Assembly (NCBI RefSeq): GCF_037026685.1
Contig: NZ_JBANET010000020.1
Coordinates: 1-64,000 of the forward strand
Source: Orrella sp037026685
GTDB taxonomy: Bacteria > Pseudomonadota > Gammaproteobacteria > Burkholderiales > Burkholderiaceae_B
Direction of reading: 5' to 3'
DNA length: 64,000 nucleotides
Shown here: positions 59,201 to 64,000 of the stretch, in pieces
Position numbering within the stretch: position 1 is the stretch's first letter
Layout of the letters: each line of letters starts with the position of its first letter
Program-made: the position numbers and the translations under genes
Notes under the pieces: generated by a model
Database searches by the model: none
The model's input: only the letters and a program-made list of their open reading frames with translations
What the model was told of the DNA's origin: nothing

Positions 59201-60181
59201 ATGCAACCCCGCAGACTATTGGCCCTGCTTACCATCGCCGTGGGTGCGTCCCTGGGCGCATCAGCCGGCGCGAAGGAGTTGAGGCTGGGCCTGATCGTGC
59301 CGGCCACCCACGAATGGACCAAGGCGGCCAACGCCATGGGCGAGGAACTGGCGCAGCAGTCCGGAGGCAAGTACTCGGTCACCGCCTTTCCGGCCGGCCA
59401 GTTGGGCAATGAAGCGCAGATGATGCAGCAACTGCAGACCGGCGCGCTGGACATGGCCTTCATGACCGTCGCGGAGGTGACGAACCGCGTGCCGGACATG
59501 AGCGCGTTGTTCGCCCCTTTCCTCGTCAGGGACACGCGCGAGGCTGGCGTGCTGCTCAATGGCCCGACCGCCCAGAAACTGCTCGAACGCCTGCCCCGCG
59601 AGATCGGGGCCGTGGGCGTGGGCTACGGCGTGGCGTCCATGCGCCTGATGCTCAACGCCTTTCCGACCCAGGGCGGGGGCGATCTGAAGGGCCGCAAGAT
59701 GCGCATTACGCCGTTCCCGCCGGTGCGCGATTTCTATCAGTTGCTGGGGGCCGCCTCGACGCCGATGCCGCTGACCGACGTCTACGATTCGTTGGCCAAC
59801 GGCCAGGTCGACGGCGTGGACGCCGATATCGAGCTGGTCTGGCGGATGAAGTTCTATGAGCGGGGCAATACGCTGGTGCATTCGAATCACATGATGTTCC
59901 CGGTGGTGGGGTTGGTGTCCGGCCGCCTGTGGCAGCAATTGCCGCCGCAGGACCGTGAACTGATAGGCGGGCTGGCCCGCAAGCACCTGAATACATTGTT
60001 CGGCACCTACGACACCGTTGCGGTCGAGATGCGCCGGAACATCGAGGAAACGCAGAAGGTGAAGGTCGTGGATGCCGGACCGGAGTTCTTCGGCGACGTG
60101 CTGCAGAAGTGGGAAGAGATCTGGCTCAAGCGCACGCCCGTCCTGGCCGACCTGCGCAAGGAAGCGGCGGCCATCCGTTGA
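59201..60181 (+). CDS. dctP: TRAP transporter substrate-binding protein (DctP family)
   Basis: 326 residues. Signal peptide to about residue 24 (SAGA). DctP features: LRLGLIVPATHEWTKAANAM, FPAGQLGNEAQMMQQLQTGA, and MRITPFPPVRDFYQLLGA followed by PMPLTDVYDSLANGQVDGVD, the substrate Arg region and signature. It binds an organic acid and delivers it to DctQM. Strong AAAGGAGA ribosome-binding site. Confidence 0.92.
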   Translation: MQPRRLLALLTIAVGASLGASAGAKELRLGLIVPATHEWTKAANAMGEELAQQSGGKYSVTAFPAGQLGNEAQMMQQLQTGALDMAFMTVAEVTNRVPDMSALFAPFLVRDTREAGVLLNGPTAQKLLERLPREIGAVGVGYGVASMRLMLNAFPTQGGGDLKGRKMRITPFPPVRDFYQLLGAASTPMPLTDVYDSLANGQVDGVDADIELVWRMKFYERGNTLVHSNHMMFPVVGLVSGRLWQQLPPQDRELIGGLARKHLNTLFGTYDTVAVEMRRNIEETQKVKVVDAGPEFFGDVLQKWEEIWLKRTPVLADLRKEAAAIR

Positions 60182-60257
60182 GGCGGCCGCGAGGCGCTGG
60201 TTCCCGGGCGCCGCGACGGCGGCGCCAGTCTGATTGCTTGCCATCCCTGGAGATCCC

Positions 60258-60842
60258 GTGCTGGATGCTCTTCATCGTTTAAGTGGCCGCATCGAATGCG
60301 TCGAGCGCATCGCCGTCCGTGCGTTCGTGCTTGCCCTGCCAGTGATGATTCTTGCCAATACCCTGGGCAGAGCGATGCGCTCGCCCATCTACTGGATGGA
60401 TGAGCTGGCGATCCACTGCATGGTGTGGCTGGCGATGATCGGCTTGTCCCTGACGCTCAAGACGCGCAGCGCGGTGGCGGTGACCATGCTCGTGGATGCG
60501 GTCGCGCCCGGCCTGATGAAAGGCATGAGGGTGGTGGTCGACCTGATCATCCTGGCCTTCGCGCTGACGTTGTTGTTCCTGTGCATGCGCTGGTTCGACC
60601 CCGTGATGCTCGCGCGCGCCGGATTCGACCTGCATGAATTCTCCGGCCAGACGTTCAACTTCATGTACCAGGACACGACGGCCACTCTCGGCATGCGCAA
60701 GTTCTGGTTTTGGCTGATCGTCCCGGTCGTGGCGTTGACTACCAGCGTGCATGCGGCCTCGAACCTGGCCCGTACGGTCTCGGCCCCGGCAACGGCATTG
60801 AAGGCAAAGCTCGCTTCTGCGGGATCCAGGGGGCTCGACTGA
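60258..60842 (+). CDS. dctQ: TRAP transporter small permease (DctQ family)
   Basis: 194 residues from GTG 60258, preceded by GGAGA; no suitable ATG exists upstream. Four transmembrane segments (about residues 20-40, 55-75, 92-112, 140-160). It includes MDELAIHCMVWLAMIG, typical of DctQ. Its stop overlaps the DctM ATG by one base. Confidence 0.88.
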   Translation: MLDALHRLSGRIECVERIAVRAFVLALPVMILANTLGRAMRSPIYWMDELAIHCMVWLAMIGLSLTLKTRSAVAVTMLVDAVAPGLMKGMRVVVDLIILAFALTLLFLCMRWFDPVMLARAGFDLHEFSGQTFNFMYQDTTATLGMRKFWFWLIVPVVALTTSVHAASNLARTVSAPATALKAKLASAGSRGLD

Positions 60843-62107
60843 TGTCCATTGCAGCTATCTTTGCCGTCCTGCTGGCGATCGGTCTGCCGATAGCGCTGGT
60901 GCTGGCGGTCACCGCCTTGTCCTACATCTACCTGAGCGGCAATACGGTGCTGTACCTGTCGTTCCCGCAGCAGCTGTACGGCAGCCTGGAGAACTACGGC
61001 CTGATCGCCATTCCGCTTTTCATGCTGGTGGGCGAGCTCATGAACGAGGGCGGCATCACGCGCAGGCTGATTGCCCTGGCTTCGGTGTTCGTCGGCCATG
61101 TGCGCGGGGGGCTGGCCTACATCAATATCGTGGCCAATATGTTCCTGGCTTCCATCATCGGGTCGGCCAACGCGCAGACGGCGGTGATGGCGCAGGTCAT
61201 GGTGCCCGAAATGCAAAGAAAGGGTTTTTCGCGAGGCTTCGCCACGGCCACCACCTGCGCCGGGGCCCTGATGGCGCCGGTCATTCCTCCCTCGATGCTG
61301 TTCGTGATCTTCGGGGTGCTGGCGCAGGTCTCGATCGGCGACCTGTTCATCGCGGGCATCATCCCTGGCCTGCTGCTGGGCTTTACCTTCATCGCGGTGC
61401 TCGCGATGCTGGGCATGTTCTACAGCTATCCGCCGGGCGAGCGCCTGGACCGTAGGCAGAAGCTACACAACATCCTGGCGGCCATTCCCTCGCTGGCGGT
61501 GCCCGCCGTCATGATAGGCGGCATTCTCGGCGGCCTGACCACGCCCACCGAAGCGGCCGCTGTGGGGGCGGCGATGTCGGTCCTGGTAGGCAGGTTCGCG
61601 CATGGCGAGATCAGGCTGGACCGGCTGGGCGCCATGCTCATGCGCGTGGCCTTCAATACCGGGGTGGTGTTGATACTGGTTGCCGCTGCCGACGTGTTCG
61701 GCTGGGTCATCGTCTTCGAGAAGGTGCCGCAGCAGATCGCCCTCGTCCTGCAGCAAATGACCGCCGAGCCCTTCGTGTTCATGCTGCTCGTCATGGCTCT
61801 GCTGCTGATCGTCGGCTGCGTGCTGGACGGCATCGCCGCACTGATCCTGCTGGTGCCCATTTTGCTACCGGTGGCCACGCAGGTCTACGGGATCGACCCG
61901 TATCACTTCGGCGTGGTGATCTGCATCAACCTGACGCTGGGCTTGCTGACGCCTCCGGTCGGCGCCGCGCTTTACGTGGCATCGAGCGTGACCGGGGCCA
62001 GCCCGGGCGAGATCCTGCGGCCGCTGGCGCCGTTCCTCATCGCGACGGCGGCCATACTGGTGCTGCTGTCCTGGCAGCCCCTGCTGGTCACTGCGCTGAT
62101 CAGGTAA
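60842..62107 (+). CDS. dctM: TRAP transporter large permease (DctM family)
   Basis: 421 residues, about twelve transmembrane segments. Family motifs: GLIAIPLFMLVGELMNEGGI, VANMFLASIIGSANA, APVIPPSMLFVIFG and NLTLGLLTPPVGAALYVAS. It is the sodium-driven membrane component of the high-affinity TRAP system with the two preceding genes. Confidence 0.95.
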   Translation: MSIAAIFAVLLAIGLPIALVLAVTALSYIYLSGNTVLYLSFPQQLYGSLENYGLIAIPLFMLVGELMNEGGITRRLIALASVFVGHVRGGLAYINIVANMFLASIIGSANAQTAVMAQVMVPEMQRKGFSRGFATATTCAGALMAPVIPPSMLFVIFGVLAQVSIGDLFIAGIIPGLLLGFTFIAVLAMLGMFYSYPPGERLDRRQKLHNILAAIPSLAVPAVMIGGILGGLTTPTEAAAVGAAMSVLVGRFAHGEIRLDRLGAMLMRVAFNTGVVLILVAAADVFGWVIVFEKVPQQIALVLQQMTAEPFVFMLLVMALLLIVGCVLDGIAALILLVPILLPVATQVYGIDPYHFGVVICINLTLGLLTPPVGAALYVASSVTGASPGEILRPLAPFLIATAAILVLLSWQPLLVTALIR

Positions 62108-62158
62108 GCGGGGCGGGCGGGCGCCCACGCGCCGGGCCCATTCATACGGAGAAGCATA

Positions 62159-62917
62159 ATGAGCAAACTGAAGGACCGCGTCGCCATCGTTACCGGCGGC
62201 GCACAGGGGATTGGTGCGGCCTACGCACGGGCGCTGGCTGCCGAGGGCGCGCGCGTGGCGATCGCCGACGTGCTGGACGGCACCGCGGCCGCCCAGGACA
62301 TCGAGGCGGCCGGCGGCAGTGCGATGTCGGTGACGGTAGACGTGGCCGACGAAGTCTCTACACAAGCAATGGCGCGGGCGGTGGTCGAACATTTCGGCCG
62401 CCTGGACATCCTGGTCAACAACGCAGCCGTGTACGCCTCGCTGCAGCTCAAGCCTTTCACCGAGATCGACGTGGCCGAATGGGACAAGGTGATGGCGGTC
62501 AACGTGCGCGGCCCCTTCCTGTGCGCCAGGGCGGTCTTGCCGTACATGCGCCGCGCGGGCTACGGCCGCATCGTTAACATCTCGTCGGGCACGCCCTTCA
62601 AGGGTACGCCCAACCTGTTGCACTACGTCACTTCCAAGGGCGCAGTCCTGGCCATGACCCGCGCCTTGGCCCGCGAGGTCGGGGCCGACGGCATCTGCGT
62701 CAACACCCTTGCGCCAGGGCTGGTGCTCAGCGAAGGCGTGCTCCAGAACGAGGCGCTGCGCCAGACACTGACCGGCCCGGTGATCGCCAGCCGGGCCATC
62801 AAGCGGGACCAGATGCCGCAGGATCTCATCGAGCCGCTTCTGCTGCTGGTCTCCGATGGCTGCGCCTTCATGACCGGCGAGACCATCGTGGTCGACGGCG
62901 GCTCGGTCATGCATTGA
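62159..62917 (+). CDS. Short-chain dehydrogenase/reductase
   Basis: 252 residues. Cofactor motif VTGGAQGIGAAYA (about residues 12-24), NNAAV (about 88), and the catalytic Ser in IVNISSG; the Tyr/Lys are in HYVTSKGAVLAM (YxxxK). An oxidation of a secondary alcohol taken up by the TRAP system is likely, feeding the aldehyde dehydrogenase that follows. Confidence 0.9.
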   Translation: MSKLKDRVAIVTGGAQGIGAAYARALAAEGARVAIADVLDGTAAAQDIEAAGGSAMSVTVDVADEVSTQAMARAVVEHFGRLDILVNNAAVYASLQLKPFTEIDVAEWDKVMAVNVRGPFLCARAVLPYMRRAGYGRIVNISSGTPFKGTPNLLHYVTSKGAVLAMTRALAREVGADGICVNTLAPGLVLSEGVLQNEALRQTLTGPVIASRAIKRDQMPQDLIEPLLLLVSDGCAFMTGETIVVDGGSVMH

Positions 62918-62979
62918 ATGCGGCGCATGACCTTGCCCTCGAACCCTCCGCCGCCGGGCGGACCCACGGAGAAAAAACC

Positions 62980-64000
62980 ATGACAGCCATTGCGCAACCC
63001 TGGATCGCAGGCCAATGGACGCCCGTCGAAAGCGGCGCTCTTGCCGAGAGCGTGAACCCGAGTACCGGCCAGGTGCTGGGCCGTTTCGCCGATGCCGGCA
63101 CGGCCGAGGCCCAGGCGGCCATCGCCGCGGCCCGGCGCGCTTTCTTGCATACCGACTGGGCGCATGCACCGCGCCTGCGCGCGGCGGTGATGCTGGAGTT
63201 CGCCGATCGGGTGGAGCGCCGCAGCCAAGAGCTGGCGCTGCTTCTGGCGAACGAAACCGGCAAGCTGCTCAAGCCGGCGCAGGCCGAGATCGCGGGCACG
63301 ATTTCCGAGATCCGTTTCTATGCCGGTCTGGCACGCACCATCTTTGGCCGTACCACCGAAGTGGAGCCGGGTGCCCTGTCGGTGCTCAGCCGCGAGGCCG
63401 CCGGGGTGGCGGGCATCATCGTGCCGTGGAACGCGGCCGCCATCCTGCTAGTGCGTTCGCTGGCCCCGGCCATGGCCGCCGGCTGCGCCAGCGTGGTCAA
63501 GCTCGCGCCGCAGGCGGCGCTGTTCCAGACTGAGCTGATGCGCTGCCTGAACGATATTCCCGCCCTGCCGCCGGGCGTGGTGAATTTCTATGGCTGCACG
63601 AGCAGCGCCCCAAGCGAGGCCCTGGTGGCTTCAAGCGACGTGGACGTCATCAGTTTCACCGGCAGCGTGCCGGTGGGCCAGCGCATCATGGCCGCCGCGG
63701 CCGGCAGCCTCAAGCGCCTGAACCTCGAATTGGGCGGCAAGGCGCCGGCCGTCGTGTTCGGCGACGTCGATGTCGAGGCGCTTGCGCCTCAACTGGCGGC
63801 AGCGGCCACGGTCGCGGCTGGCCAGCAGTGCACCGCGCTGGATCGGGTGCTGGTGCACGAAAGCGTGCTGCATCCGCTGCGCGATGCGCTCGCCCGGCAG
63901 TTCCGGGCGATGCGGGTGGGGCCGGCCACCGCATCCGACAGCCAGATGGGGCCCTTGATCGATGTCGGCAACCGCGACCGCATCGACCGCCTGGTCGAGG
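62980..64000 (+). CDS. Aldehyde dehydrogenase, partial (runs off the window)
   Basis: Open from ATG 62980 to the window end, 340 codons visible of an expected 480 or so. Catalytic Asn in IIVPWNAAAI, Glu in LNLELGGKAP and Cys in VAAGQQCTALDRVLV. It aligns throughout with the aldehyde dehydrogenase at 48132 (for example SEIRFYAGLARTIFG against SEIRYYAGLARHIPG). It probably acts with the SDR enzyme upstream. Confidence 0.9.
   Translation, partial: MTAIAQPWIAGQWTPVESGALAESVNPSTGQVLGRFADAGTAEAQAAIAAARRAFLHTDWAHAPRLRAAVMLEFADRVERRSQELALLLANETGKLLKPAQAEIAGTISEIRFYAGLARTIFGRTTEVEPGALSVLSREAAGVAGIIVPWNAAAILLVRSLAPAMAAGCASVVKLAPQAALFQTELMRCLNDIPALPPGVVNFYGCTSSAPSEALVASSDVDVISFTGSVPVGQRIMAAAAGSLKRLNLELGGKAPAVVFGDVDVEALAPQLAAAATVAAGQQCTALDRVLVHESVLHPLRDALARQFRAMRVGPATASDSQMGPLIDVGNRDRIDRLVE

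Overview
The window is a GC-rich (roughly two thirds G+C), densely packed bacterial chromosome segment. Gene content and order point to a betaproteobacterium of the family Alcaligenaceae, most likely Bordetella or a close relative such as Achromobacter. The signs are several Bug/TctC-type periplasmic receptors without their own permeases, FadR-type GntR regulators beside catabolic genes, the ptsN-hprK-rapZ-rlpA block, and a dispersed terminator-like repeat that I associate with this family. The species cannot be named from the sequence alone. There are no rRNA, tRNA, CRISPR or complete insertion sequences that I can see.

Layout. 1-2310: an inverted-repeat region and a hipBA toxin-antitoxin operon with a clear promoter and operator. 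2350-4577: a GntR regulator overlapping a D-2-hydroxyacid (hydroxyglutarate-type) dehydrogenase. 4884-7985: a three-gene NEW3-protein/ABC-2 export module. 8015-11684: a sugar-acid dehydratase with a GntR regulator, divergent from a Bug receptor. 11683-12601: the 3' stub of a lost acyl-CoA dehydrogenase beside a HigBA-like toxin-antitoxin pair. 12651-15208: an Ldh2-type malate/lactate dehydrogenase and a DASS anion transporter. 15344-15607: a tandem terminator-like repeat.

15646-31744 is mainly housekeeping: slmA, a HAD nucleotidase, argB, a TlpA-like thioredoxin, dolP, diaA, yraN, rsmI, an AcuI-like reductase, rlpA, rapZ, hprK, ptsN, hpf, lptB, lptA, lptC, kdsC, kdsD and purT. Together these serve chromosome replication and segregation, LPS synthesis and transport, nitrogen-PTS signalling and cell-wall remodelling. 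rpoN, usual between lptB and hpf, is absent. 31926-39813 holds a MarR/GbsR-like regulator, the cytochrome bd operon cydABX with its maturation exporter cydDC, and apt. ilvA follows on the other strand, then a Fur-box-preceded TonB-dependent receptor and a small YqaA/DedA-type membrane protein.

44615-57421 is the most distinctive catabolic region. A LysR regulator faces a co-directional run: enolase-superfamily dehydratase, Bug receptor, aldehyde dehydrogenase, second Bug receptor, molybdenum hydroxylase (a large subunit carrying a CoxG-like C-terminal domain, an FAD subunit and a 2Fe-2S subunit), acyl-CoA ligase and AraC regulator. The ligase plus Mo-hydroxylase arrangement resembles furoyl-CoA-type pathways, but the substrate is not established. 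57418-64000 adds a TetR regulator with a double operator, a divergent fatty-acid-hydroxylase-type membrane protein, a TRAP transporter, an SDR dehydrogenase and a second aldehyde dehydrogenase that runs off the window and is a paralog of the first.

Many regulatory sites can be read directly: promoters with near-consensus boxes and 15-20 bp palindromes upstream of hipB, the HigBA-like pair, the Bug receptor at 10630, the AcuI homolog, the cyd regulator, the enolase operon and the TetR gene.
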